Below, in pieces: positions 1 through 7,888 of a DNA stretch of 51,576 nt (the first letter of the stretch is position 1; every line of letters begins with the position of its first letter). The stretch covers positions 1 to 51,576 of the forward strand of contig JAISQA010000022.1 in NCBI GenBank assembly GCA_031274525.1, in the 5' to 3' direction. The translations under genes and the position numbers were made by a program. Under the pieces are notes generated by a model. The model was given only the letters and a program-made list of their open reading frames with translations. It was not told the origin of the DNA and searched no databases. The DNA comes from Candidatus Margulisiibacteriota bacterium (GTDB lineage: Bacteria; Margulisbacteria; Termititenacia; Termititenacales; Termititenacaceae).

Positions 1-585
1 CTGGCTAAGGAAAAGAAAAAATTTGTGTATAAAGAAATAAAAAAAGGCGGGCGCGCCAGCGAGTTTGAAGACGCTTTGAACTGGCTCTTGAATTGCGGCC
101 TGGTGTACAAAATCGCCAGAACGACCCTGCCGAAAATTCCGCTGAACAGCTGTGACGGGCGGGAGGCGTTCAAACTGTATATGCTGGATACCGGGCTGCT
201 TTCCGCTAAGGCGAATATAGATCTAAAAACTTTTTTTGAACCGGGCGCGGCTGTTTTTTCCGATTTTCAGGGCGCCTTGACCGAACAATACGTCTTGCAG
301 GAATTGCAGGTCAGCGGCGGCCTGCCGGTATTTTACTGGGGCAGAGCCAACGGCGGCGCTGAGGTAGATTTTATAATACAGTTTGAAAATGAAATAATCC
401 CGCTGGAAGTAAAAGCCGCGCTGCGCACCAAAGCCAAAAGTCTCAAGGAGTATATCAAACAATATCAGCCGGCGCGCGCCCTGCGTGTTTCGCTGAAAAA
501 TTACGGCCGGGGGCAAAATCTTTATTCTATTCCGTTATACCTGATCAGTTCATTTCCGGATATTCTCAAGCGGGATGTTTCTTAA
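1..585 (+). CDS. C-terminal part of a DUF4143 ATPase-family protein (5' end outside window)
   Basis: The frame is open from base 1, so the true start lies upstream; the GTG at 25 is only the first internal start codon. The visible ~194 residues match the C-terminal half of the AAA-type ATPase family that carries a DUF4143 domain: a winged-helix-like stretch (WLLNCGLVYKI), the LYMLDTGLLSA motif, and a PD-(D/E)XK-like core with GGAEVDFII followed by IIPLEVKA. Acidic residue and EVK spacing fit the nuclease-like fold, but catalysis is not established for this family. These proteins are common in accessory regions and often multicopy. The N-terminal Walker A and B part is not in the window. Confidence 0.8.
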   Translation: MAKEKKKFVYKEIKKGGRASEFEDALNWLLNCGLVYKIARTTLPKIPLNSCDGREAFKLYMLDTGLLSAKANIDLKTFFEPGAAVFSDFQGALTEQYVLQELQVSGGLPVFYWGRANGGAEVDFIIQFENEIIPLEVKAALRTKAKSLKEYIKQYQPARALRVSLKNYGRGQNLYSIPLYLISSFPDILKRDVS

Positions 586-597
586 AAATCAGCGGCT

Positions 598-610
598 GCG
601 GCGGCCTGAC
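598..610 (+). repeat. 13-bp direct repeat bracketing the toxin-antitoxin module (copy 1)
   Basis: GCGGCGGCCTGAC occurs here, just after the stop of the DUF4143 gene, and again identically at 1231-1243 inside the 3' end of the XRE gene. The two copies enclose the promoter, antitoxin and toxin exactly. This could be a recombination footprint of module acquisition, or chance in GC-rich sequence. Confidence 0.5.
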
Positions 611-659
611 GGCGTATAACAAGAAAAACGTACGGTAATATTCCCGTGGTTTATTTAAA

Positions 660-687
660 TTGCAAAATAAGCAAAAGCGGGTATAAT
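660..687 (+). promoter_or_regulatory. Promoter of the yefM-yoeB pair
   Basis: TTGCAA at 660-665 and TATAAT at 682-687 are separated by 16 bp. The start codon of the antitoxin follows at 720, behind a GGGGTGAG ribosome binding site. The -10 is a perfect consensus match. Confidence 0.65.
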
Positions 688-690
688 TAA

Positions 691-700
691 TATGTACATA
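691..700. promoter_or_regulatory. Palindromic operator with TGTACA core
   Basis: TATGTACATA is a perfect 10-bp palindrome three bases downstream of the -10 hexamer. The E. coli YefM-YoeB complex recognises palindromes built on a TGTACA core, so this is the expected autoregulatory operator. CGTACG palindromes at 629-634 and 705-710 on either side may be secondary sites. Confidence 0.6.
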
Positions 701-719
701 AAAGCGTACGGGGTGAGAA

Positions 720-962
720 ATGACCAGTATAAATGTTACTAACGCCAGAAAAAATTTATTTGCTATTCTGGAGCAGGTGCAGGGCTCTTATGAGCCGCTG
801 GTCATTACCGGCCGGAAAGGTGCCGCTGTGCTGCTCTCGGAAGAAAACTGGCGGGCCATAGAGGAAACCCTGTATTTGACTTCTATTCCGGGCCTGCGGC
901 AGTCAATTATTAAAGGCTTGCGGGAAGACCCCAAAAATTGTGCTAAGATTTTGAAGTGGTAA
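720..962 (+). CDS. yefM: YefM/Phd-family antitoxin
   Basis: 80 residues. The N-terminal MTSINVTNARKNLFAILEQV and the VITGRKGAAVLLSEENWRAI segment are the hallmark of the Phd/YefM antitoxin fold, which dimerises and binds DNA through its N-terminus and wraps the toxin with its C-terminal tail. The following gene is a YoeB/Txe toxin four bases downstream, the standard antitoxin-first order. A consensus promoter and a TGTACA palindrome lie immediately upstream, consistent with autorepression by the antitoxin or the complex. Length is typical. Confidence 0.9.
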   Translation: MTSINVTNARKNLFAILEQVQGSYEPLVITGRKGAAVLLSEENWRAIEETLYLTSIPGLRQSIIKGLREDPKNCAKILKW

Positions 963-966
963 TTAA

Positions 967-1227
967 ATGTACCAGCTGGTCTATGCTGCTCAAGCGCAAA
1001 AAGACGCGAAAAAAGCCAAAAAGTCCGGCTTGAAACCCAATATCCAAAAACTGCTGAAAATATTAGAAAAAAATCCCTTTCAAAATCCGCCGCCTTATGA
1101 AAAACTGGTCGGCGATTTAAGCGGAGCGTATTCCCGCCGGATAAACCTCCAGCATCGTCTGGTGTATCAGGTGTACAAAGACCAGCGTTTGGTCAAAATT
1201 ATCAGAATGTGGACGCACTATGCGTAA
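967..1227 (+). CDS. yoeB: YoeB/Txe-family mRNA interferase toxin
   Basis: 86 residues, typical for YoeB. The YEKLVGDLSGAYSRRINLQH and RLVYQV segments correspond to the family's conserved L-x-G-x-(W/Y)SRRIN-x-(E/Q)HRLVY core, and the protein ends in a His-Tyr pair (WTHYA) as the catalytic C-terminus of YoeB does. YoeB cleaves mRNA in the ribosomal A site. The gene follows yefM by four bases. Its stop codon (1225-1227) directly abuts the stop of the convergent XRE gene. Confidence 0.9.
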   Translation: MYQLVYAAQAQKDAKKAKKSGLKPNIQKLLKILEKNPFQNPPPYEKLVGDLSGAYSRRINLQHRLVYQVYKDQRLVKIIRMWTHYA

Positions 1228-1575
1228 TTAGCGGCGGCCTGACAGCCGTAATTTGACGGAATAACGCCGCTGCGTCTTCAGGATAGAACGCTTAACAGCA
1301 TTCTGCATATCCTCGGTATATTTTTCCAGCAGTTTATTAGAATTATCCGGCAGTATATTTTCCGGTTTGTACAATTCATAAACTTCGATATTAAACACTC
1401 TGGCGATTTTTACCGTGGTGATGGGCGACGCCCATTTTTTGCCTCTTTCCACATCGCCTAGAAAATTAAGAGAGATGTCTGTTTTTTCCGCTAGCCCGGC
1501 CTGTGACCATCCGGCGCGCTGCCGGTAGCGCTTGATATTCTGGCCGAAAACTTTTAATAGTTCTCTTTCGTCCAT
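1228..1575 (-). CDS. XRE-family helix-turn-helix regulator
   Basis: 115 residues. A Cro/CI-type HTH spans about residues 10-65: FGQNIKRYRQRAGWSQAGLA, then ISLNFLGDVERGKKWASPIT and LARVF-type helix 5 as IARVFN. The C-terminal ~45 residues are basic and unassigned. The gene is convergent with and abuts yoeB, and diverges from the tail-fibre-like gene across a 120-bp region holding a TATACACT-N10-AGTGTATA palindrome, so self- and neighbour-regulation is likely (inference). Its 3' end contains copy 2 of a 13-bp repeat (1231-1243). Confidence 0.85.
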   Translation of the reverse strand: MDERELLKVFGQNIKRYRQRAGWSQAGLAEKTDISLNFLGDVERGKKWASPITTVKIARVFNIEVYELYKPENILPDNSNKLLEKYTEDMQNAVKRSILKTQRRYSVKLRLSGRR

Positions 1576-1611
1576 GATAACCCCCTGTTAATTATTTATT
1601 ATGCTAAATGC

Positions 1612-1667
1612 TTGACAGCCATGAAAACATCTGTAAGAATGTATACACTACTCTTTAAGAGTGTATA
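1612..1667 (+). promoter_or_regulatory. Promoter plus palindromic operator between XRE and tail-fibre genes
   Basis: TTGACA (1612-1617) is a perfect -35; AAGAAT (1635-1640) is a 4/6 match to a -10 at 17 bp spacing. Immediately downstream are the inverted arms TATACACT (1642-1649) and AGTGTATA (1660-1667), with a second nested symmetry ACTCTT/AAGAGT inside. Placed at the expected start site, this is a plausible repressor site for the adjacent XRE protein. The role is inferred. Confidence 0.5.
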
Positions 1668-1695
1668 GATTTTTGGGTCACAAAAGGAGTAAAAA

Positions 1696-2568
1696 ATGGT
1701 TATAAAAGAAGGCGCACCGATGCTGGCGGAGGATATTCTGAGACTAAATTTTTTACCGGTGGGCACGATACTGATGTATGACGGAACCAGCTGGGCGGAT
1801 GACAAAACTATCCCCGGCTGGGTAAAATGCGACGGCACGGTCAAGACAGTCAAACTGCAAAACGGCTCCACAGTAACTGTAACGCCGCCCAATCTGGTAA
1901 ACAGGTTTATCCGCGGCGGAATAGTCTCCAGCAGCTCTGGCGGCAGCGACAGCCAGAGCATCACCCTGACCACGGCTAATCTGCCGAGCCATGCGCACAG
2001 TATTACGGACAAAACCCACACGCATGTGCAGGATGCTCACAATCACACCCAGGACTCTCATAATCACACGCAGGATGCGCATAATCATACCCAGAGTTCT
2101 CATACCCATACACAGGATGAGCATAACCACACTCAGGATGCTCATAATCATACACAAAATGCGCATGGACATACCGACAGCGGGCATACGCATACTTATA
2201 CTAAAGCAAATGGTTCCCGCCTTGAGGGAAACCTCTGGGATAATGAGTATTTTACACAGTTCGGCACGGATACTACGGGAACAACAGGTAGCAGTAAGGC
2301 CAATATTCAAAATACTACCGCCAGCAACATAGCCGTGACGGCCACTAATCAGGCTGCTACCGCTACAAATCAAGCGACGACAGCGGTAAACACAGCGGCG
2401 ACAGCTACCAATCAAGCCGTGACAGCGACAAATCAGGCCGCCACCGCCACCAATCAAGCGGCCGGTACCGGGCTTACCGCTACCGATGCCGCCGGTTCCG
2501 GCAGCGCCTTTACAGTCAATACCGTGCCTGTATATTACACGTTGATTTATATTAAAAAAGTGGCGTAA
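1696..2568 (+). CDS. Phage tail-collar/tail-fibre-like protein with HxH heptad repeats
   Basis: 290 residues, strong AAAGGAG-type RBS. Residues ~18-75 form a tail-collar-like module (LPVGTILMYDGTSWADDK, GWVKCDG, PPNLVNRFIRGG) and the end YYTLIYIKKVA is the usual strand closing such proteins. Between them are two seven-residue repeat arrays: about nine HNHTQDA-like units (residues 108-168) and about six TATNQAA-like units (214-256). HxH motifs in phage T4 gp37 bind iron ions on the axis of a trimeric needle, so a metal-stapled trimeric fibre is likely here. No other phage genes are adjacent, so it may be a prophage or tailocin remnant or a domesticated adhesin. Confidence 0.8.
   Translation: MVIKEGAPMLAEDILRLNFLPVGTILMYDGTSWADDKTIPGWVKCDGTVKTVKLQNGSTVTVTPPNLVNRFIRGGIVSSSSGGSDSQSITLTTANLPSHAHSITDKTHTHVQDAHNHTQDSHNHTQDAHNHTQSSHTHTQDEHNHTQDAHNHTQNAHGHTDSGHTHTYTKANGSRLEGNLWDNEYFTQFGTDTTGTTGSSKANIQNTTASNIAVTATNQAATATNQATTAVNTAATATNQAVTATNQAATATNQAAGTGLTATDAAGSGSAFTVNTVPVYYTLIYIKKVA
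2017..2199 (+). repeat. 21-bp imperfect tandem repeat encoding HNHTQDA units
   Basis: About nine 21-bp units inside the tail-fibre-like gene, each encoding H-x-H followed by four mostly polar residues. Synonymous differences between units show the array is not a very recent expansion. A second 21-bp array encoding TATNQAA units lies at 2335-2463. Confidence 0.85.
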
Positions 2569-2612
2569 ACCTAGCAGTGTATCCTGCCGGAATATTTCAG
2601 GCTAAGTCAGAC

Positions 2613-5600
2613 TTAGAAGCTCGCGCTGAGTTTGCCCAGCAGGTCGGTCGTTTCGTAGGCCGGTATTTCGCTCCTGATCTTTTCGACGGTCAGGCTGCTT
2701 TGCAGATAAGAGCTCCAGTAATATTCCAGCGTTAAATTATGCTGCTGGCGCAGGCTTTTCTCGCCCTGCACGGATTCGATTTTCTTATAGTCGTAGCGCG
2801 CGCGGAATTCCGTGTGCCGGCAGCCCAGACCGATGCCCGGCGCGTATTCACGGGTAATATTGTTCGCGCTGGCCAGCAGGTCGGTCGTTTGGAAAAAATC
2901 ACAGCCGAGGTAGAGCGTCCAGTAATCGTTGAGCTGCTGCTGTATGCCGCTATTGTACTGTTCGCGTTCCAGCCGCGCATTAAGTGAAGGCAGGTGGAGG
3001 TAAGTCATTTCTTCGCTGCTTAGCGACCAGCCGTTCGTGAACTGCGTCTGTTTCCACGGACGGTAATAAATATTGAGGCCTTTTTCCCGCTCCCGGCCGC
3101 TGCCGTCGCTGTAGACCAAATTGCCGGTAAGCTGTTCATCTAAAAAATTATCCAGTTTGTCTTTTGCGCGGTATTTGAATTCCAGATCAAGCGTTTCCCG
3201 CGGTAGCAGGCGCAGGAGGTACATGTTTTCCTGATTTTGAGTTTCGGTCTTCAGAATATTTTCGGCTAATCTGGCGGTGTCTTTGGTCTGCGCCTGATTG
3301 CCGGTATAGGTGTATTTCAGCGAGCTCCAGGGGAAGGGCGCGATATCGATGACCGCGTTCTGCCCGGTGAAAAAAGAATACGGAATATTTTCCGCGGTCA
3401 GACTGATATTCGGCGCATAGCGCAGCGTGGCGCGCAGCAGCGGCAGCGGCTGATAGCGCATTAAAAAATTGCCGCGCTGCTTTTGCACGCGGTAATTGAC
3501 CGAGGCTAATTCCTCGTACAGAGTTTCCAGAGTATAATTGCCGTTGCTGTTCCAGGCTTCCCAGGGCGAGAGCGTATAGTCCAGCTCCATTAATTCGCTG
3601 TGTCCGGCGGTGTTGTCCAGTATTTGCTGATAGGAGCTGCCCAGCCGGATCTTGCTGTCGGGGTAGAGATTAAGTTTCAGATAGACTTCTTCCCGTGCGG
3701 CGTTGAGCGAAACCCTTTGCTCTATATCGCGCAGCAGCTGCTGGCTGCGTTTTTGACCGGCGATAAAATCCGCGCTGCTCAGGCCCTGCGTCTGGATATA
3801 CGTACCATAAGTTTTTCTGCTTACGTAAGGCAGTTCGTCCAGATTATTGGTGAGGGACTCCTGTTCGCCGGTCAAACCCAGCCGGAAATTCTGGTTCAGG
3901 CTTTTGGCCAGCTCCAGATTTTGGGAGCTGTACTGGCGCAGGGTGTTAAGCGTGCTGCTGATAGAGACCAGTTCTTTTTGCGTGTCTTTAGTCCAGAGCT
4001 GCATTTCCGGCCAGAAGTTTTCTTTGACGAATAGTTTGTAGTAATTTTCTTTTTCCAGAGCGAGCGCCTCGCCGCTGTTGATATCCCGGCGGTAGACGTC
4101 TGCGCGCAGAGTATAATCCGGCGGATAAAATTCGAAGTAATACTTTTCTTCGGTCAGACCCGGCGGCGCCGGATTACCGATCGCGGAATACCGGGCGGTG
4201 GTCTGCGCTTTCTGCAGCGCCAGCCGCAGGTTTTGCTGATTGTCATATTCCAGACTGGCGGCAGCGGCCTCGCCGCTGCTGCGCGAGACTGCCTGTCCGC
4301 CGTTCAGCACGTTTTTTTGCGTCAGCGCCTGCTCGATATTGAGCGTGGCGCCGCCGCCGGCATACAGGAGCTGAGCGGTGTATTGCGTGCGTTCCTGCGG
4401 CGGAGCATTGCCGCTGACAGGCTCCGCGGCAAGGTCTCTGGCCTGCGTCGCGTCTATTCTCACGCGCGCCGGCCCGAATTGCTGAACAGCGCGCGCATGG
4501 GTGAACTGGTTTTTGTACGGCGTGAGCTCGCTCTGGTACAGGACACGCACGAGTTGATGTCTGGCGATAATATTTTGCCGGAAGATCAGCTTGCCGCCGC
4601 GGTGATCGAAATAATAATCTTTGTCACGCAGGAGCGGCCGCCCGTCCAGCAAAATTTGCTCGCTGCCCGGCACCGCCGGCGGATAAAGCACAGCGTACGG
4701 CCCCTGCGTATCATTGCCGTAAAAATACTCTTCCTGATCCGCGCCGCGTTCTTTGCCGATGATCGCGTGCAGTTCCGTCTGGCCGGGAAAATAAGCGAAA
4801 TGGAAGCCGTTTAAGTTTTTGTTGTTCAGCCCCAGATAGCTGTGCGCGACAGTTTCGGTGAAATCGCCCATGTAGGCTGACCAGCGTTCAGTCCAGAGTC
4901 TGACCATGATGTCTTCCTGTTTATCGACAGTTTCCTGCGTGGTGGCCAGAATGTGCGCGGCGACATTTACCGAATTTTCCCTGCCGCTGGCTTCTATATA
5001 CAGCGTCTCTTCCCGCCGTTGTTCCTCCGGAAAATCTGTCTCGCCATCGGCCGTGCGGTTGATGAAAACTATGGTTTTGCTGCCCTTGACCTGCAGGCCG
5101 TTGATAGCAGGCGTTGGGCCGGTCTGCTCTGCTGGCCGGGGCGGCTCCGGCCGGGTGGTTGGATCTATATCGGCGGTATTCCCCGCAGGGTTAATTTCCG
5201 GCAGAGTTAAAAGGACGCTGCGTTCGATATTTTTCCCCTGACTTTGAAAAGTGATTTTGATCTCCGCACTGGCGGCGGCCAGCAGCTCGGCGTGGAATAT
5301 AATGCCGGTCAGTTCCATAGGCCGGGTTTGGCCGGCATAGGTCAGCAGGGCGGTTTCCGGCGCGAAAGGCGTCCGGGCCGTGATCAGGATTTTCTGGCCG
5401 GGCACCGGATCGCGCGGCGCGGCGGAGATATTAATATCGGTTTGTCTGGTGATATAGAGCTGCCGCTGCAGCGTCAGGATTTTCTGGCCGCTCTGGTACC
5501 GCCAGCTGCTTTGCGGTATGTCCGCGCAGACCTGTTCTATGTCCGCATAAGTTTCCGGCAGAACTAGATTAAAGAAGCAGGGCAGATAGCCTTCCAGCGC

Positions 5601-5843
5601 ATTGTCCGGCAGAGCAATATTTTTCTCCCAGATATTATTTTTATTTTCCAGCACATAAGTCTCACCGCTTTGCAGCTGTAGATAGGCGTATTTCAGCGGC
5701 AGGGTAGAGGCCGCTCCGAATACTGCCCGCTGTCCCGGACGGCAGGCTCCGTCCGGCAGATACAGCTGCAGGTAGCCGTAATCTTCGGCGGCCGCCAGAC
5801 CAATTACCCCCGCGCTAAGCAGGAGTAATTTAATATATTTCAT
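2613..5843 (-). CDS. Large outer-membrane beta-barrel protein
   Basis: 1076 residues. It starts with a Sec signal peptide (hydrophobic residues 6-19, cleavage likely after GLAAA). An N-terminal ~250-residue part looks like beta-sandwich domains and contains a Pro/Thr-rich linker (about residues 215-245). A middle region holds motifs such as LLDGRPLLRDKDYYFDHRGG, a beta-rich module seen in large outer-membrane proteins. The last ~600 residues are alternating, aromatic-rich strands with dense Tyr, Gln and charged turns, and the chain ends LLGKLSASF, a C-terminal Phe as in BAM-inserted barrels. The start overlaps the 3' end of the upstream propeller gene by 14 nt, implying coupled translation. 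I do not recognise a specific family; transport or anchoring is inference. Confidence 0.7.
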   Translation of the reverse strand: MKYIKLLLLSAGVIGLAAAEDYGYLQLYLPDGACRPGQRAVFGAASTLPLKYAYLQLQSGETYVLENKNNIWEKNIALPDNALEGYLPCFFNLVLPETYADIEQVCADIPQSSWRYQSGQKILTLQRQLYITRQTDINISAAPRDPVPGQKILITARTPFAPETALLTYAGQTRPMELTGIIFHAELLAAASAEIKITFQSQGKNIERSVLLTLPEINPAGNTADIDPTTRPEPPRPAEQTGPTPAINGLQVKGSKTIVFINRTADGETDFPEEQRREETLYIEASGRENSVNVAAHILATTQETVDKQEDIMVRLWTERWSAYMGDFTETVAHSYLGLNNKNLNGFHFAYFPGQTELHAIIGKERGADQEEYFYGNDTQGPYAVLYPPAVPGSEQILLDGRPLLRDKDYYFDHRGGKLIFRQNIIARHQLVRVLYQSELTPYKNQFTHARAVQQFGPARVRIDATQARDLAAEPVSGNAPPQERTQYTAQLLYAGGGATLNIEQALTQKNVLNGGQAVSRSSGEAAAASLEYDNQQNLRLALQKAQTTARYSAIGNPAPPGLTEEKYYFEFYPPDYTLRADVYRRDINSGEALALEKENYYKLFVKENFWPEMQLWTKDTQKELVSISSTLNTLRQYSSQNLELAKSLNQNFRLGLTGEQESLTNNLDELPYVSRKTYGTYIQTQGLSSADFIAGQKRSQQLLRDIEQRVSLNAAREEVYLKLNLYPDSKIRLGSSYQQILDNTAGHSELMELDYTLSPWEAWNSNGNYTLETLYEELASVNYRVQKQRGNFLMRYQPLPLLRATLRYAPNISLTAENIPYSFFTGQNAVIDIAPFPWSSLKYTYTGNQAQTKDTARLAENILKTETQNQENMYLLRLLPRETLDLEFKYRAKDKLDNFLDEQLTGNLVYSDGSGREREKGLNIYYRPWKQTQFTNGWSLSSEEMTYLHLPSLNARLEREQYNSGIQQQLNDYWTLYLGCDFFQTTDLLASANNITREYAPGIGLGCRHTEFRARYDYKKIESVQGEKSLRQQHNLTLEYYWSSYLQSSLTVEKIRSEIPAYETTDLLGKLSASF

Positions 5844-6669
5844 AGATCAGAATTTTTCTCTGCTGAGAATCCAGCACATACAGCGAATCATTCAGGCTGA
5901 ATAAATCTTCCGGATAAACATTCTGCGGCGTGCTCAGCAGCTCCCCGGAAGGATAAAGATAGATGCCCTGTTTGGTGCCGATGAATAATTTGTCCTGATA
6001 GGCGGCGAGCGAGAGCAGGCCGGGATAGCTGACCAGACTGCTGATCCGCGCGGCGGTAATTTGTTTTACGGCGTTATTGCCGCTGTCCAGCACGACCGGA
6101 CTATTGGCGTACATGACCACCGCCCGCGGCGTATTCAGACTCTGCGGTGCGTCGCCGAACAGGCCTCTGCGCCATTCCAGCAGGCCAAAAGCGTTGAAGC
6201 AGTACACTTGATCACCGGTGCTGTCCGTTAAATAAATATCCTGATTTTTAGCAACGTAAATCCCCGCGGGGCTGAGCAGCTCAACATTTTTCAGGTCGAG
6301 TTTGTGGGCATTGGAGAGATCGAGCCGTTTGCTGATCTTGATAATACTTTTACTGAGCTCATCGGGGAGATACAGATACTCATTGTCCTGCGCCAGATCG
6401 CTGGCAATAAAAAAATCATTGTTCACTCTTTGGAGCTCGGTGACCAGCGTGCCTTCCGCGTCGTATTTGCACAAGCCCCCGGTTTTGTCCGTGACGTAAA
6501 TAAAACGGCCGTCCGCGACGAGCGCGTTGGGCTGGCGGGTAGTTCTTTGCAGATTGAGCGTTTGGCGGAGTTTCAGGCGGACTGCGGCTGGTTGCGCCGG
6601 TTCGGCCAGAGCGCCGGCCGGCGTCAGCAGGAGCAGACCGAGACAGGACCAGAGAAGCAGGTGTCGCAT
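5830..6669 (-). CDS. Secreted NHL/beta-propeller-like protein
   Basis: 279 residues from ATG 6669 (a TTG three bases upstream is possible). The signal peptide spans residues ~2-23 (LLLWSCLGLLLLTPAGALA). The mature part has repeated blades of the pattern ...G.FIYVTDKTGG...YDAEG, ...YLYLPDELSK, ...DIYLTDSTGDQVYCFNAFG, ...VLDSGNNAVKQ, ...LYVLDSQQRKILIYE, about five to six blades, as in NHL or six-bladed propellers. It is first in a two-gene unit with the outer-membrane protein, so it may be its periplasmic partner. There is no Shine-Dalgarno; a TAAAAT hexamer sits eight bases before the start, suggesting a leaderless transcript. Confidence 0.75.
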   Translation of the reverse strand: MRHLLLWSCLGLLLLTPAGALAEPAQPAAVRLKLRQTLNLQRTTRQPNALVADGRFIYVTDKTGGLCKYDAEGTLVTELQRVNNDFFIASDLAQDNEYLYLPDELSKSIIKISKRLDLSNAHKLDLKNVELLSPAGIYVAKNQDIYLTDSTGDQVYCFNAFGLLEWRRGLFGDAPQSLNTPRAVVMYANSPVVLDSGNNAVKQITAARISSLVSYPGLLSLAAYQDKLFIGTKQGIYLYPSGELLSTPQNVYPEDLFSLNDSLYVLDSQQRKILIYEIY

Positions 6670-6698
6670 CAATAGCTATTTTAGCATATAATGAGCGC
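6670..6698. promoter_or_regulatory. 29-bp divergent promoter region
   Basis: Only 29 bp separate the start codons of the propeller gene (minus) and tatD (plus). On the plus strand TATAAT lies at 6687-6692, six bases before the tatD ATG. On the minus strand a TAAAAT lies eight bases before ATG 6669. Neither gene has a Shine-Dalgarno, so both transcripts would be leaderless or nearly so. The -35 elements would lie in the opposing coding regions and are weak. Confidence 0.55.
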
Positions 6699-7472
6699 AT
6701 GATAGACACCCACGCCCATTTGCAGATCGAGCCGCTGGCCCGGGAGACTCCGGAAGCGCTTATTCAGCGGGCGCAGGAGCAGGGTGTGTCTGTGCTTATC
6801 AATGTGGCGACTTCTTTACCGGATGCGCGCGCGGCGCTGGCGCTGGCTCAAAAACATCAGGAAATTTACGCCGCGGTCGGCGTGCATCCTCAGGAGGCGG
6901 AAACTCTTTTTCATGACGCGCTGCTGCTCAAAGAGCTGGAGCATCTGCTCGGTCAGGATAGGGTTGTTGCGCTGGGTGAGGTCGGACTGGATTATTACAA
7001 AAATAAAGTTACGCCTGCGGTGCAGAAACAGGTTCTGGAATGGCAGATCCGGCTGGCTCTGGCCAATGACAAGCCGCTGATCATTCACAACCGCGAGGCG
7101 GATGCAGATGTGTATGATATTCTCAAGTATTACAAATGCCGGAAAGCGGTGTTTCACTGCTACGGCCGCGGAGTGGAATACACGCGTAAAATTCTGGATC
7201 TGGGTTACTATGTTTCTTTCACCGGCAATATCACTTTTCCCAAAAATCAGCAGGGTCAGGCCGCGGTAAAATTTGTGCCGCTGGACAGGATAATGCTGGA
7301 GACGGATTGTCCCTTTATGGCGCCGGTGCCGCGCCGCGGCCAGACCAATGAGCCGGCTTTGCTGCCTTATGTCGCGGAGAAAGTCGCGGAGCTGAAAGAG
7401 CTGACCGTGGCTGAAGTGGAAAAAAGCACCGATCGCAACGCGCGGAAATTTTTTAACCTGCGGGAGGCGTAA
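6699..7472 (+). CDS. tatD: TatD-family metal-dependent hydrolase (DNase)
   Basis: 257 residues, typical length. Metal-binding motifs of the family are all present: MIDTHAHL at the start, GEVGLDYY (about residue 90), PLIIHNREAD (~127), FHCYGRG (~153), and LETDCPFMAP (~200). The enzyme acts on DNA 3' ends or short substrates in the cytoplasm; in E. coli it is linked to quality control rather than to Tat export. The gene begins 30 bases from the divergent propeller gene, with TATAAT right upstream and no RBS. acpS follows after one base. Confidence 0.93.
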   Translation: MIDTHAHLQIEPLARETPEALIQRAQEQGVSVLINVATSLPDARAALALAQKHQEIYAAVGVHPQEAETLFHDALLLKELEHLLGQDRVVALGEVGLDYYKNKVTPAVQKQVLEWQIRLALANDKPLIIHNREADADVYDILKYYKCRKAVFHCYGRGVEYTRKILDLGYYVSFTGNITFPKNQQGQAAVKFVPLDRIMLETDCPFMAPVPRRGQTNEPALLPYVAEKVAELKELTVAEVEKSTDRNARKFFNLREA

Positions 7473-7473
7473 A

Positions 7474-7863
7474 ATGCTGGGTCTGGATGCGGTGGAAATA
7501 GCCAGAATAAAAAAAATCGTGGATTCGGAAACGGGGCCGGATTTCCTGCCAAAAGTTTTCACGCCGCGGGAGCTGGCTTACTGCACGCACAAAGGCCAGT
7601 ATCGTTATGAATCGCTGGCGGCGCGTTTTGCGGCTAAAGAAGCCGTGGGCAAAGCGCTGGGCGTGGGCATTATGACCGAGGCGGATCTGACGCATATTGA
7701 GGTCGTGAATGACGAGAAGGGCAAGCCTGCTGTGGTCCTGCATGCTAAGGCCGCGCTGCTGGCGCAGGAGAAAAATATAATTGGCTTTGAAGTGTCTTTA
7801 ACGCACACGGAAACCACGGCTTATGCTGTCTGTCTGGCGAAAACCGCGGCGGTGCTCGGCTAA
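7474..7863 (+). CDS. acpS: Holo-[acyl-carrier-protein] synthase
   Basis: 129 residues. GLDAVEIARIKKIV matches the N-terminal G-(I/L)-D-x-V-E-(I/V)-x-R motif that binds Mg and CoA; FAAKEAVGKALG is the second signature, and VSLTHTETTAYAVCL the C-terminal one. It transfers 4'-phosphopantetheine from CoA to apo-ACP, enabling fatty-acid synthesis. Start ATG 7474 lies one base after the tatD stop, with GGGAGG inside the tatD end as RBS. Confidence 0.95.
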   Translation: MLGLDAVEIARIKKIVDSETGPDFLPKVFTPRELAYCTHKGQYRYESLAARFAAKEAVGKALGVGIMTEADLTHIEVVNDEKGKPAVVLHAKAALLAQEKNIIGFEVSLTHTETTAYAVCLAKTAAVLG

Positions 7864-7888
7864 AAAACTGTAAAAAGGAGTTGTTGGC

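Noticed and set aside
1753-2457. 234-codon antisense ORF over the tail-fibre gene
   Set aside because: Antisense of the 21-bp repeat array; its periodicity mirrors the sense repeats.
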